This document shows, in pieces, positions 33,657 to 43,087 of a stretch of 64,000 bases of DNA. The position numbers were made by a program, and so were the translations under genes. Source of the stretch: Simplicispira sp. 125 (lineage in GTDB: Bacteria; Pseudomonadota; Gammaproteobacteria; Burkholderiales; Burkholderiaceae_C). Below the pieces are notes generated by a model that worked only from the letters and a program-made list of their open reading frames with translations, made no database searches and was not told the DNA's origin. How positions within the stretch are numbered: the stretch's first letter is position 1; the number at the start of each line of letters is the position of its first letter. The DNA lies in NCBI RefSeq assembly GCF_003096555.1, contig NZ_QEKM01000001.1, forward strand, positions 3,100,001 to 3,164,000. Direction: 5' to 3'.

Positions 33657-34760
33657 ATGACCACCCATGCCCATCGCCCCGACACCCCTCTGTCCACCCT
33701 GGACACTACCCGCATTGACGACACCCGCATCAAAGCCGTGCGACCCCTGATCACCCCCGCGCTTCTGCAGGAATGGCTGCCCGCCCCCGACGCTGCCCAG
33801 GCGCTGGTGGAGGGCAGCCGCGTCGCCCTCTCGCGCGTGCTGCAGGGCCTAGACGACCGGCTCATCGTGGTGGTGGGGCCCTGCTCCATCCACGACCATG
33901 GCCAGGCCATGGAATATGCACGCGCGCTCAAAGCCCTGGCCGATACCCATGCAAACGACCTGCTGGTGGTGATGCGCGTTTATTTCGAGAAGCCCCGCAC
34001 CACCGTGGGCTGGAAGGGCTACATCAACGACCCGCACCTGGACGGCAGTTTTGCCATCAACGAAGGGCTGGAGATGGCGCGCCAGCTGCTGCTGGATGTG
34101 CTGGCGCTGGGCCTGCCGGTGGGCACCGAGTTTCTCGACCTGCTCTCGCCGCAGTTCATCAGCGACCTGGTGAGCTGGGGCGCCATTGGTGCGCGCACCA
34201 CCGAAAGCCAGAGCCACCGCCAGCTGGCCAGCGGTCTGTCGTGCCCTGTGGGCTTCAAGAACGGCACCGACGGCGGTGTGAAGGTGGCGGCCGATGCCAT
34301 CCAGGCGGCCCAGGCCTCGCACGCTTTCATGGGCATGACGAAGATGGGCCAGGCCGCGATTTTCGAGACGCGCGGCAACCAGGATTGCCATGTCATCCTG
34401 CGCGGCGGCAAGCACCCCAACTACAGCGCTGCCGATGTGGAGGCCGCGTGTGCACTGCTGCGCGCATCGGGCCTGCGCGAGCAGGTGATGATCGACGTGT
34501 CGCACGCCAACAGCAGCAAACAGCACCAGCGCCAGATCACGGTGGCTGCCGAGGTGGCACAGCAAATCGCCACAGGCGATGCACGCATCACCGGGCTGAT
34601 GATCGAGAGCCACCTGCAGGAGGGCCGCCAGGACATCGTGCCTGGCCAGCCTTTGCAGCATGGCGTGTCCGTGACCGACGCCTGCATCAGCCTGGCGCAG
34701 ACGGTGCCAGTGCTGCAAAACCTGGCCTGCGCCGTGCGGACGCGGCGCGCTGGCGGCTAA
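33657..34760 (+). CDS. aroG: 3-deoxy-7-phosphoheptulonate synthase (class I DAHP synthase)
   Basis: 367 residues, first step of the shikimate pathway (PEP + erythrose-4-phosphate). Family blocks: VVVGPCSIHDHGQAMEYA, EFLDLLSPQFISDLVSWGAIGARTTE in two parts, SCPVGFKNGTDG, and the metal-site IDVSHANSSK. Which aromatic amino acid inhibits it (AroF, AroG or AroH type) is not clear, so the symbol is a class label. No other aro gene is adjacent; an imperfect AAACACCC/GGGTGTTT inverted repeat precedes it at 33531-33587. Confidence 0.92.
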   Translation: MTTHAHRPDTPLSTLDTTRIDDTRIKAVRPLITPALLQEWLPAPDAAQALVEGSRVALSRVLQGLDDRLIVVVGPCSIHDHGQAMEYARALKALADTHANDLLVVMRVYFEKPRTTVGWKGYINDPHLDGSFAINEGLEMARQLLLDVLALGLPVGTEFLDLLSPQFISDLVSWGAIGARTTESQSHRQLASGLSCPVGFKNGTDGGVKVAADAIQAAQASHAFMGMTKMGQAAIFETRGNQDCHVILRGGKHPNYSAADVEAACALLRASGLREQVMIDVSHANSSKQHQRQITVAAEVAQQIATGDARITGLMIESHLQEGRQDIVPGQPLQHGVSVTDACISLAQTVPVLQNLACAVRTRRAGG

Positions 34761-34943
34761 AGCGTGTTGCGGTGGGTGGCGCTGGAAACACCCTGACACA
34801 TTGCGTGACAACGGTGTAGCATGGCGCAATAGTCTCTGTTTCGCACGCGCTGCGCTACCTTCTCGCCTTTTGCTGATGCGCTTTCACGGGTCGCCCTTCC
34901 TGCCAAGAGTCGCTGCGCCAACTGTCATGGAGCGGAACCAGCC

Positions 34944-37900
34944 ATGACCGGTTCCGCAGCGCCCCTGGACTGTGCCCGGCTGGAAACGCTGGAACAGATC
35001 GCGCTGCTGGCGACCCATGTTTTTGACGCACCCATGGCCGTGTTGCGCTGCAGGGACGGTGTGCACCCGCCCTTCAAAGCCTCGGTCGGTCTGTCAGCCC
35101 CGCATGCCGACCTGCTGGAGACGTTCTGCACCCACCGCGCAGAGAACGAAAGCGCTGCAATCGTGGTGCAAAACGCCGCAGAGCATCCAGTGCTCGGCCA
35201 GCACCCTCTGGTTCAAGGGGCGCCCCGTATCCGTTTTTATGCCTGCACTCCACTGGTGGACCGCAAAGGGCAGACCCTGGGCACACTGGCAGTGATGGAC
35301 ACCCGTGAGCGCAGCGCCACGACCGATCCACTGCAAGCGCTGCAGGCACTGGCCCGTCTGGCGCTGGCACACATCGAACTGCACCAGCAACAGCAACAAC
35401 TCACGTCGATGGCGAACGAGCGCAAGAACACCCGCGTGCGTTTGCTGGAACAGGCCAAAACCCTGCGCGTGGCCGGGCACATGGCCAAAGTAGGGGGCTG
35501 GTCCATCGAACTGCCCGACCAGCAGCTGTCGTGGTCGCAGGACATCGCGGCGCCCTACGGCCTGGCGCACAAGGTCCGGACGACACAACAAGCGCTGGAC
35601 CTGGTGAAGGAGCCCTACCGCAGCGCTCTGCAGCAGGCCTTCCATGCCTGCGTGCGGGACGGCCAGCCCATTGACGCCGAAGTGCTGGTACAGCTGTCTC
35701 CGGAATCGATGCTGTGGTTGCGCATCGTTGGACAAGCCGTGCGCAACCGGCACAACCGGGCCCTGCGCGTGCAAGGTGCTTTCCAGGACATTACGGAGCA
35801 GCACCAGGCTGAAACCGCCCTGCGCCTGAGTGAAGAGCGCTTCCAACTGATCGCCCAAGCAACGTCCGACACGCTGTGGGACTGGGATTTCCGAACCAAC
35901 CGCATATGGTGGGGCGGGAGCCTGCAGACCATGCTGGGCATTCCACTGGAACAGGACTTTTCCACTCCCGAAGATTTTGTCCGCCTGCTGCACCCTGAAG
36001 ACCGCGAACGTATCGCCCAATCACTGCGTGCGGCAGTCACCGGAACGGCAACCCATTGGCGCGGCGAATACCGCATTCAGCACAGCGGCGGGCACTACCT
36101 GTGGATTCTGGACAGGGGTTTCATCACCCGCGATGCACAAGGCAGATCCCTGCGCATGGTGGGTGGCATGGCCAACATCAGTACGCGCAAGGAAGGTGAA
36201 CTGGAGGTGCAGCGCGAAGCCCACACGCACGCCGAACTGGTGCATGTGCAGCAACGCATTTCATCCCTGGACATGGCCCTGCCCGAAGTGCTGATGCTGG
36301 TGGCGCAGGCCGCGCAGAAAGCCAGTGGCGCCAGTGGCGCTCTGGTGGAAATGCTAGAAGGCGATGCCCTGGTGTCGCGGGCTTCTGCGGGCCAGATGGT
36401 GCGCCCCGTTGGAACGGCACTGCCGCTGCAAGACAGCCTGTTGTGGTCCGACCTGCAATCGGGCCAGCCGGTGCTGTGCAACGACCTCGCAGCCGAGGGC
36501 TGGGAAATGGGCAGCGCCTACCAGCGCACGGGGGTGCGTGCAGCATTGGCTGTGCCGCTGCGTGTGAATGGCGAGGTGGTGGGCGCACTCAAGGCCACAT
36601 CAGAGCACACCGGCGTTTTCAACCAGCGCGACCTGGCACATTTACAGATTCTTTCGGAATCGCTGGGTGCCATGGTGCAGTTGCGCCAGGTGGCCGCGCA
36701 ACTTCGGGCGTCGGAGCAGCAATACAGACACCTGTTTGATGCACATCCCCAACCCATCTGGGTGTATGTGAAGGACGAAAGCCTGCGCATTCTGGCCGTC
36801 AACCAGGCCATGCAAGAACTCTACGGCTACACCGAAGAACAGTTTTTGCGCATGGGTATGCACGACCTGTGGTTACCACAGGACCGTCAGCGTCTGTACG
36901 GCGAAATGCAGGCCATGCCGCACGATGCCCCGCGCAACAATGTGCTCTACCGCCATCGCAAGAAGAATGGTGAGGTGATGGACATCGAGGTTTCCTCGCG
37001 CGGCATTATTTTCAATGGCATTGCGGCGCGCCAGGTGATGGCAACCAACGTGACCGAGCGCTTGCGCGCACAGCGCGAACTCGCCCGCATGGCACGCGCC
37101 CGCCACATGCTCAGCAGTTGCAACGAAACCCTGGTGCGCGCAACCTCCGAAATGGCGTTACTGCAGTCCGTCTGCCGCATCGTGGTGGAGATTGGCGGCT
37201 ACGAGCTCGGCTGGGTGGGTTTTGCGCACGACGATGCGCGAAAAACCATCGAAATCGTGGCCCATGCCGGCGACCATACGGACTACCTGCAAACGCTGAA
37301 TCTCTCCTGGTCAGAAGACACTCCGCAAGGCCTGGGTCCGGCTGGCACCACCGTGCGCACCGGGCTGCCCGTCATCGTGCGCGATGTGCACACAGATCCT
37401 TCATTTTCCGGCCTGGCCGAGCGCATGCACGACCTGGGCTTTCATGGCGTGATTGCATTGCCGCTGCACGCAGCACAACACACCTTTGGTCTGCTCTACC
37501 TGTACGCCCCTGAAGTGCTGCACATCGGGCCAGAGGAAAGCATCCTGCTGCAAGAGCTGGCCAATGACCTGGCTTTTGGCATCATGAGCCTGCGCGCCCG
37601 CAAGGAGCAGCAGCAGTTACAGGCTTCCGTCCTGAAAATGGCGGCGGCGGTGTCTGCCTCGACCGGCACCGAATTTTTTGTGCAGCTGGCGCGCAACATG
37701 GCGGAGGCCCTGGGAGCCCAAGTGGGCTGCGTGGGTCGGTTGCTGCCCTGCCATGAAGGGGAAAAACAACGCCTGATGACCCTCGCACTGGTCGTCAACG
37801 ACACCCTGGTGCCCAACGTCGACTACGAAATGGAGCACACGCCCAGCATGGCTTTGCTCTCTCAACGCCAGCATGTGGTGACCCATGACCTCGCCGCGCA

Positions 37901-39779
37901 ATACCCCCTGTCGCCCATCGTGGGAAAACTGCAGGCCGAGGGCTATGCCGGACAACAGCTGTATGACAGTGCAGGCAACCCCACGGGGGTGATTTTTGTA
38001 CTGTTCCGCCAGCGGCTGACGCAGGCCGATTTTGTCGCCAGCACGCTGCAAATTTTTGCCACGCGCGCCTCGGCAGAAATTGAACGCCAGAGCGCCGATG
38101 CCCATATCCGCCACCAGGCCTCGCTCCTGGACAAGGCGCAAGACGCCATCGTGGTGCGTGACCTGAAGAACCGCATCACTTTCTGGAACAAAAGTGCCGA
38201 ACGCCTGTACGGCTGGCCCCGGCTGGAAGCCCTGGGCCAACCCATCGAAACGCTGCTGTACCGCGACCCGGGTGAATTCAAAAATGCGACCCGTGCCGTG
38301 CTGGACAAGGGCGAATGGGCCGGTGAAATCGTGCAGTACGACCATAGCGGCCAGGCGATTGATATGGAAGGGCGCTGGACACTGGTGCCCGGCCAGGACC
38401 GCGAACCGGGCTCCATCCTGGAGATCAACACCGACATCCGCCAGCGCAAGGCCACTGACCGCGAAATCCAGCGCCTGGCGTTCTACGACACCCTGACCGG
38501 CCTGCCCAACCGCATGCTGCTGCTCGATCGCATGCAACAGGCCCTGGGCAACGCACAGCGCCACCATTTGGGGGGCGCCCTGCTGTTCATTGACCTGGAC
38601 AACTTCAAAACCCTCAACGACACCCTGGGCCATGACAAGGGCGATTTGCTGCTGCAGCAGGTGGCCCAGCGCCTCAACGCCAGCGTGCGCAGTGTCGACA
38701 CCGTGGCGCGGCTCGGTGGCGACGAATTCGTGGTGATGCTCGAAGGCCTGGGCACCGACCCCGAAGGCCTGGCCCTGGAGGCGCGCCGCGTGGGCGAAAA
38801 AGTGCTCGCTGCGCTCTCGGTGCCCTATGCGCTGGCCGGTTACCAGTACCGCAGCACGCCCAGCATTGGCGTGGCCCCTTTCCTGGGCACGCAAACCAGC
38901 GTGCTCGACCTGCTCAAGCAGGCCGACCTGGCCATGTACCAGGCCAAGACGGCAGGCCGAAGTACCTTGCGTTTCTACAACCCGCAAATGCAGGCCGTGG
39001 TCACCGCCCGCGCTGCGCTGGAGGCCGACCTGCGCACAGCGCTATCGCACAACCAGTTCATCCTGTACTTCCAGCCCCAGGTCAACAACGCCAACCGCTA
39101 CGTGGGCGTGGAAGCCTTGGTGCGCTGGCAGCACCCTGAGCGCGGTCTGGTCTCGCCGGCAGAGTTCATTCCGTTGGCGGAAGAAACCGGTCTTATCCTG
39201 ACACTGGGGCGCTGGGTGCTGCATTCGGCCTGCAAACTGCTGGCACAGTGGAAAAGCGACGCACAGCTGTGCCACTTGACCATGGCCGTCAACGTCAGTT
39301 CACGCCAGTTTCGCAACAACAGTTTTGTGGACGATGTGGCCCGTGCCCTGGCATTCAACGAAGCACCGGCCCACCTGCTCAAGCTGGAACTGACCGAAAG
39401 CCTGCTGGTGGAAGACATGGACGATGCCATTTCGACCATGACGGCGCTGCGCCAGCTGGGGGTGCTTTTTGCCCTGGACGATTTTGGCACCGGCTATTCC
39501 AGCCTGAGCTACCTCAAGCGCATGCCCCTGCAGCAGCTCAAAATTGATCAGAGCTTTGTGCGTGACCTGTTGACCGACCCGAACGATGCCGCCATCGTCG
39601 AAACCATCATCGCGCTCAGCCGCAGCCTGGGGCTGGAAGTGATCGCCGAAGGGGTGGAGACCGCAGAACAGCACGAACTGCTGCTCAAGGCAGGTTGTAT
39701 GGCCTTCCAGGGCTATTTGTTCGGCAAGCCCATGGCATCGAGCACGCTGGAGCGGCTGCTGCGCCTGCCCAGGAACTGA
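34944..39779 (+). CDS. Large GAF/PAS multi-sensor GGDEF-EAL protein
   Basis: 1611 residues, apparently soluble (no clear membrane segments). Reading in order: GAF (about 5-150), PAS (175-285), PAS (295-420), GAF (440-590), PAS (595-715), GAF (720-885), GAF (905-1050), PAS (1060-1170), GGDEF (1180-1345) and EAL (1360-1605). GGDEF is intact (near 1258), with an RxxD I-site (RSVD) five residues upstream. EAL residues are all present: EALVRW, NVSSRQF, ELTES, LDDFGTG, LKIDQSF, EVIAEGVE. It could both make and degrade c-di-GMP. ATG 34944 has GGAG upstream. Confidence 0.93.
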   Translation: MTGSAAPLDCARLETLEQIALLATHVFDAPMAVLRCRDGVHPPFKASVGLSAPHADLLETFCTHRAENESAAIVVQNAAEHPVLGQHPLVQGAPRIRFYACTPLVDRKGQTLGTLAVMDTRERSATTDPLQALQALARLALAHIELHQQQQQLTSMANERKNTRVRLLEQAKTLRVAGHMAKVGGWSIELPDQQLSWSQDIAAPYGLAHKVRTTQQALDLVKEPYRSALQQAFHACVRDGQPIDAEVLVQLSPESMLWLRIVGQAVRNRHNRALRVQGAFQDITEQHQAETALRLSEERFQLIAQATSDTLWDWDFRTNRIWWGGSLQTMLGIPLEQDFSTPEDFVRLLHPEDRERIAQSLRAAVTGTATHWRGEYRIQHSGGHYLWILDRGFITRDAQGRSLRMVGGMANISTRKEGELEVQREAHTHAELVHVQQRISSLDMALPEVLMLVAQAAQKASGASGALVEMLEGDALVSRASAGQMVRPVGTALPLQDSLLWSDLQSGQPVLCNDLAAEGWEMGSAYQRTGVRAALAVPLRVNGEVVGALKATSEHTGVFNQRDLAHLQILSESLGAMVQLRQVAAQLRASEQQYRHLFDAHPQPIWVYVKDESLRILAVNQAMQELYGYTEEQFLRMGMHDLWLPQDRQRLYGEMQAMPHDAPRNNVLYRHRKKNGEVMDIEVSSRGIIFNGIAARQVMATNVTERLRAQRELARMARARHMLSSCNETLVRATSEMALLQSVCRIVVEIGGYELGWVGFAHDDARKTIEIVAHAGDHTDYLQTLNLSWSEDTPQGLGPAGTTVRTGLPVIVRDVHTDPSFSGLAERMHDLGFHGVIALPLHAAQHTFGLLYLYAPEVLHIGPEESILLQELANDLAFGIMSLRARKEQQQLQASVLKMAAAVSASTGTEFFVQLARNMAEALGAQVGCVGRLLPCHEGEKQRLMTLALVVNDTLVPNVDYEMEHTPSMALLSQRQHVVTHDLAAQYPLSPIVGKLQAEGYAGQQLYDSAGNPTGVIFVLFRQRLTQADFVASTLQIFATRASAEIERQSADAHIRHQASLLDKAQDAIVVRDLKNRITFWNKSAERLYGWPRLEALGQPIETLLYRDPGEFKNATRAVLDKGEWAGEIVQYDHSGQAIDMEGRWTLVPGQDREPGSILEINTDIRQRKATDREIQRLAFYDTLTGLPNRMLLLDRMQQALGNAQRHHLGGALLFIDLDNFKTLNDTLGHDKGDLLLQQVAQRLNASVRSVDTVARLGGDEFVVMLEGLGTDPEGLALEARRVGEKVLAALSVPYALAGYQYRSTPSIGVAPFLGTQTSVLDLLKQADLAMYQAKTAGRSTLRFYNPQMQAVVTARAALEADLRTALSHNQFILYFQPQVNNANRYVGVEALVRWQHPERGLVSPAEFIPLAEETGLILTLGRWVLHSACKLLAQWKSDAQLCHLTMAVNVSSRQFRNNSFVDDVARALAFNEAPAHLLKLELTESLLVEDMDDAISTMTALRQLGVLFALDDFGTGYSSLSYLKRMPLQQLKIDQSFVRDLLTDPNDAAIVETIIALSRSLGLEVIAEGVETAEQHELLLKAGCMAFQGYLFGKPMASSTLERLLRLPRN

Positions 39780-39834
39780 TCCCGCGCAGACCGAACCCGG
39801 GACAGGCAAGGGGCGCGGCCTGTTTTCTCTCTTT

Positions 39835-40035
39835 CTTCTATAAATACATAGTAGTAGTAGTAAGCCCGGCGCTGGTCTGTGGACAAGCCGGTTTTCTTGT
39901 GCTGCGGCAAGCACTTGCACCATTGCGATGACTGTGCGCAAGCCCTGCCGTTTGGTGCTTCTGAAATGGGGATAAAAAACGGGCGGGCCTGCAGACTGTG
40001 GACAAGAGGAAGGTTATGCCTTTTTTATCCACCGG
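39835..40035 (+). other. Origin-like module, copy 1 (AT-rich, DnaA-trio, DnaA boxes)
   Basis: An AT-rich stretch leads into four TAG repeats plus TAA (39849-39863), then a GC-rich spacer, then TGTGGACAA (39878-39886, inverse of a DnaA box with one mismatch). A second TGTGGACAA follows at 39997-40005 and an opposite TTATCCACC at 40025-40033. The order TAG-trio, GC cluster, inverted DnaA box is that described for bacterial basal unwinding systems. Confidence 0.6.
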
Positions 40036-40295
40036 TTTGTCCCGGACGGCTGCACGGCGGGAAAAAGGGTTCGGGTCATCGGCTGCAACCGTTGATCAAG
40101 CCAGCGAAGCTAGAAGCCCTGCCGAACGGTTTTGTACCCTGACCCCTGTGTTTTGCTTTTCAAGGCCTTCCAGCGGCAGGCAAAGGTGTTTGCGCCGTCA
40201 AAAAACAGGGAATACAGCTTTCAATCAGCGACCACCACCCAAGATCAGCGGATTGATCCCGGCGCAAGAAAAGGGGCTGGACTCGTGTTGTTCTC

Positions 40296-40512
40296 TTAGG
40301 TATCTTTAATTCAATAGCAGTAGTAGTAGAGCCTGCCTTTTTTTGTGAACAAGTTGCTTTTTTCCTTGAGGGACAAGCATTTACACGGCCTCAAAGTATG
40401 TGGGCGGCGGGGTCTTTGGGGCGTGGTCGGAGATGAACAACTTACCCGATGGGTCTGCGGCTGTGGATAACTGACCACTTGTGCCAGCAATTTGCACAGA
40501 CTTGTCCACAAG
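40296..40512 (+). other. Origin-like module, copy 2
   Basis: An AT-rich stretch, TAGCAG plus three TAG repeats (40315-40329), GC-rich spacer, TGTGAACAA (40344-40352), a perfect inverted DnaA box TGTGGATAA (40462-40470) and an opposite TTGTCCACA (40502-40510). Trio-to-box offset is 29 bp as in copy 1, and box-to-box offset is 118 bp versus 119 bp. The 40 bp following the first box are visibly similar between copies. Confidence 0.6.
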
Positions 40513-40615
40513 GCGCTTGAACGACCGCGGCGCATGGCCTATCCCACGGGTATGGAGTCGTTCGTAAAAGAGGGTTCGGCCTTCTGCAATGGAGGCCGTG
40601 GCACTACCGCCCGTG

Positions 40616-41182
40616 TCAGAAATGCAGGGCGTAGCGCAGCTGCAGGTAGTTCTGCCCGGGGTTGGGTTTTTTGATACCGCCGTTGGAGCTGTGCTGCAGG
40701 CGCAGCTGCCATTCGTGCTGGTGCTCCTCTCCGTGGTTAAAACCGACGGCCAGGTGCGACACAAAGTTCAAGCGGGTACTCATTTCCTTGTAGCGCGTGA
40801 CAAAGCGCGGGCTGGCGTAACTGGCGCCCATGCCCCCTTCGACAAACCAGGGGCCATGGCCGCCATCAGGCCGCAGGCGCAGCGCGGGGCCGATGCCGAG
40901 CACGGTGCTGTGCACCCGGCCTGTGTAGCCGTCCGATGTCCACTGGCTGGCATACAGATCCCAGTGGCCTTGCCACACCCCACCCCACCACGAGCGCTGC
41001 CAGCCGACCCAGGGCAGGGTCAGGCCCAGGGTCCAGGCGCGGGTGCTTTGCTGGTCAGTGCCCGCTTGCAGGTACAGGCTGCGCGTTTCCAGTGGCAATA
41101 CGGTTTGGGCGTGCAGGGCCAAACCGGCTGAGCCCAGGGCCAGGGCGGTGAAAGTGCGTTGCAGAACAAGGGCGAAAGACAT
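40616..41182 (-). CDS. pagL: PagL-type lipid A 3-O-deacylase
   Basis: 188 residues with a signal peptide (ALALGSAGLALHAQ) and an outer-membrane beta-barrel pattern. The C-terminal catalytic motif is visible in LRLQHSSNGGIKKPNPGQNY in which the His-Ser pair (HSSNGG) forms the active site of PagL enzymes; it ends in the aromatic LRYALHF typical of outer-membrane proteins. It removes the 3-O acyl chain of lipid A. Start at 41182 follows AAGGA. Confidence 0.9.
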   Translation of the reverse strand: MSFALVLQRTFTALALGSAGLALHAQTVLPLETRSLYLQAGTDQQSTRAWTLGLTLPWVGWQRSWWGGVWQGHWDLYASQWTSDGYTGRVHSTVLGIGPALRLRPDGGHGPWFVEGGMGASYASPRFVTRYKEMSTRLNFVSHLAVGFNHGEEHQHEWQLRLQHSSNGGIKKPNPGQNYLQLRYALHF

Positions 41183-41261
41183 GGGCGGTCCTTCCACGGG
41201 CAAGAGGTTGGGTGTGTACCAGTGTAACTTTGCCCATGTTTTTGCGCCCGGTTTTTGGAGG

Positions 41262-41768
41262 TCAGCGCATGCCGTGGTGGCCGCCGCGGTGGCCGTCTTT
41301 GCGGTGCTGGCGGTGGGTGTGTGCGTCAAAGGTCTTCTGCTGCTCGGGGGTGAGCGTGGCGTAGAAGGTTTTGGTGGCTTCGCCACGGCGGTCTGCTTCC
41401 GCCATGCGCTCGGTGCGCAGGGCGCGCATGCGGTCGATGCGCTCAGGGGTGGTCAGCGCGGCCATTTCCTGGCGCTGGTTGCCGTTGGGCTGCATACGGG
41501 TTTGCATGGCTTTGGTGAAATCGGTCCAGGCACCTTCCTGGGCCGGGGCCAGTTTCAGCTGGGCTTTGAGTTGGTCCATGCGTTTTTGCATGCGTTGCTG
41601 CATGCGTGCCGGGTCGCGTGCCTGGCGCTGTTGGGTGGCGCTGGGTGTGCTGGTGGCTGTGGCACTGTTTTCGCCAGCAGCCACGGGGGCTGCGGTTTGG
41701 GCCAGGACCGGCAAGGCCAGGGCGGCAATGAAGGTGGCGGCGGCCAGACGGCGGGAGAAGTGAGCCAT
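41262..41768 (-). CDS. Spy/CpxP-family periplasmic protein
   Basis: 168 residues with a signal peptide ending near LPVLAQTAA. The mature protein is helical and charged, with the LTxxQ-type repeat (LTPEQQKTFDAH and ALTTPERIDRM) of Spy/CpxP chaperones and a His-rich end (HRQHRKDGHRGGHHGMR) that may bind metal. It probably helps fold or protect envelope proteins under stress. AAAGGAA precedes the ATG. Confidence 0.85.
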   Translation of the reverse strand: MAHFSRRLAAATFIAALALPVLAQTAAPVAAGENSATATSTPSATQQRQARDPARMQQRMQKRMDQLKAQLKLAPAQEGAWTDFTKAMQTRMQPNGNQRQEMAALTTPERIDRMRALRTERMAEADRRGEATKTFYATLTPEQQKTFDAHTHRQHRKDGHRGGHHGMR

Positions 41769-41917
41769 GGTGGATTCCTTTCAGGGTGTTGCGCCCGTAC
41801 GGTTGTGCAGGCTTGGAATCAACTATGTTCTGTCTGTGTAACGCCGCCATGCAGGTCGGGTGATGCTATGTAAAGTTGTGTCTGTGCCTGTGGATCACAA
41901 GCTTGTATATTTTGGAT

Positions 41918-41964
41918 AAAAATGGCCTCTATCGCTTTGCTGTATTGCGCAAGCAGCTATTAAA
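41918..41964 (-). repeat. Dispersed stem-loop repeat, family A, copy 6 (reverse orientation)
   Basis: Read on the minus strand: AATAGCTGCTTGCGCAATAC, then AAGCGATAGAGGCCATTTTT. It lies in the 294-bp gap between the Spy-like gene and rdgC, which otherwise shows no recognisable element. Confidence 0.7.
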
Positions 41965-42062
41965 TATGTAGTTTTATGTGGATGGCACCAAGCCAACTGT
42001 CAATGGTCAGGGCCGACAATGGCAGTCTGTGGGTGTTTCACTGTTGAAGTAAAGGGTTTCCG

Positions 42063-43061
42063 TTGTTTAAGAACATGATCGTGTACCGCATCGCGCCGCA
42101 GTGGCAGGTGGGGCTGGAGCAGGTGGAAGAAGCCTTGGGCAAGGCTGTTTTCATGGAGTGTGGTGCCACGCAGGAGCGTTCGGCGGGGTTTGTGCCGCCG
42201 TGTGGTGAGCTGCATGGGCCATTGGTCGAATCGGTGGGCGGGCAATGGGTGCTGCGCTTCATGGTCGAAGCCAAGGTGCTGCCGGGCTCTGTCTTGGCGC
42301 GCCGTGTGCAGGAAAAAGCCGAGCGCATCGAGCAGGAAACAGGCCGCAAGCCCGGCAAGAAGGAGAGCAAGGAGCTCAAGGAAGAAGCCAAGCTCGATTT
42401 GCTGCCCATGGCCTTCACCAAGCAGGGTTCGATGTGGGTGTGGATTGATTGCACGGCGCGCACCCTGGTGCTCGATACTTCCAGCCAGGCGCGTGCCGAC
42501 GAGGTGGTCAGCAGCCTGGTCGAGTTGCTGCCGCCTGGTTTTGCCGTGACACTGCTGAACACGCAGACCTCGCCCCAGGCTGCCATGTCGCATTGGCTCA
42601 AGGAGCAGGAACCGCCGGTGGGATTTACGGTAGACCGCGAGTGCGAACTGAAAAGCGCCGACGAGGAAAAAGCCGTGGTGCGCTATGCGCGCCACCCGCT
42701 CGACATCGAGGAAGTGCAGGCGCACATTGCCGCAGGCAAGCTGCCGACCAAGCTGGCGCTGACCTGGGACGACCGCGTGTCGTTCATGCTCACCGAGGGG
42801 CTGCAGCTCAAGAAGGTGTCCTTTCTGGACACCGTGTTCGAGGACAAGGCGGCGGACGACGGCGGTTTTGACACCGACGTGGCCATTGCCACCGGGGAAC
42901 TGAGCAAGCTCATCCCCGACCTCATCGAGGCGCTGGGCGGCGAGGCCGAGAGCGGTATTGCCAGCGCCGCCATGGCTGTGGTGGCATCCGACCCCAACCA
43001 CACCGTGACCGGACCGGCCACGGCGCCGGTGGATACCGACCCCGATTCAGCGCCGTTCTGA
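42063..43061 (+). CDS. rdgC: Recombination-associated protein RdgC
   Basis: 332 residues, a ring-shaped DNA-binding protein that restrains RecA. The N-terminus FKNMIVYRI aligns with remembered E. coli RdgC (WFKNLMVYRL), which supports the TTG start at 42063 over the ATG at 42075. Other family blocks: ETGRKPGKKESKELKEEAK, LLPMAFTKQGSMWVWID. The tail after residue 305 is low-complexity and variable. Confidence 0.93.
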   Translation: MFKNMIVYRIAPQWQVGLEQVEEALGKAVFMECGATQERSAGFVPPCGELHGPLVESVGGQWVLRFMVEAKVLPGSVLARRVQEKAERIEQETGRKPGKKESKELKEEAKLDLLPMAFTKQGSMWVWIDCTARTLVLDTSSQARADEVVSSLVELLPPGFAVTLLNTQTSPQAAMSHWLKEQEPPVGFTVDRECELKSADEEKAVVRYARHPLDIEEVQAHIAAGKLPTKLALTWDDRVSFMLTEGLQLKKVSFLDTVFEDKAADDGGFDTDVAIATGELSKLIPDLIEALGGEAESGIASAAMAVVASDPNHTVTGPATAPVDTDPDSAPF

Positions 43062-43087
43062 CCCCCTTGACCGACAGGAAAATTTCC

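Larger units (their letters stand above)
39780..40615. other. Gene-free 836-bp region with duplicated origin-like module
   Basis: No convincing gene on either strand. It holds six DnaA-box-like 9-mers (39878-39886, 39997-40005, 40025-40033, 40344-40352, 40462-40470, 40502-40510) and two TAG-repeat tracts, arranged as two copies of one module. dnaA is not in the window. The flanking genes run toward the region on the left (+) and mostly away from it on the minus strand on the right, which is not the usual divergent pattern at a chromosome origin. Confidence 0.6.

Noticed and set aside
34790..34840. ATTGCG / CGCAAT inverted repeat before the GGDEF-EAL gene as an operator
   Set aside because: A 6-bp dyad with a long spacer is expected by chance at this size; no regulator is adjacent.
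39780..40615. Small open frames (for example 40381-40764 minus) as hypothetical genes
   Set aside because: The frames are short, lack ribosome-binding sites, partly run antisense into pagL and overlap the DnaA boxes; none resembles a known protein.
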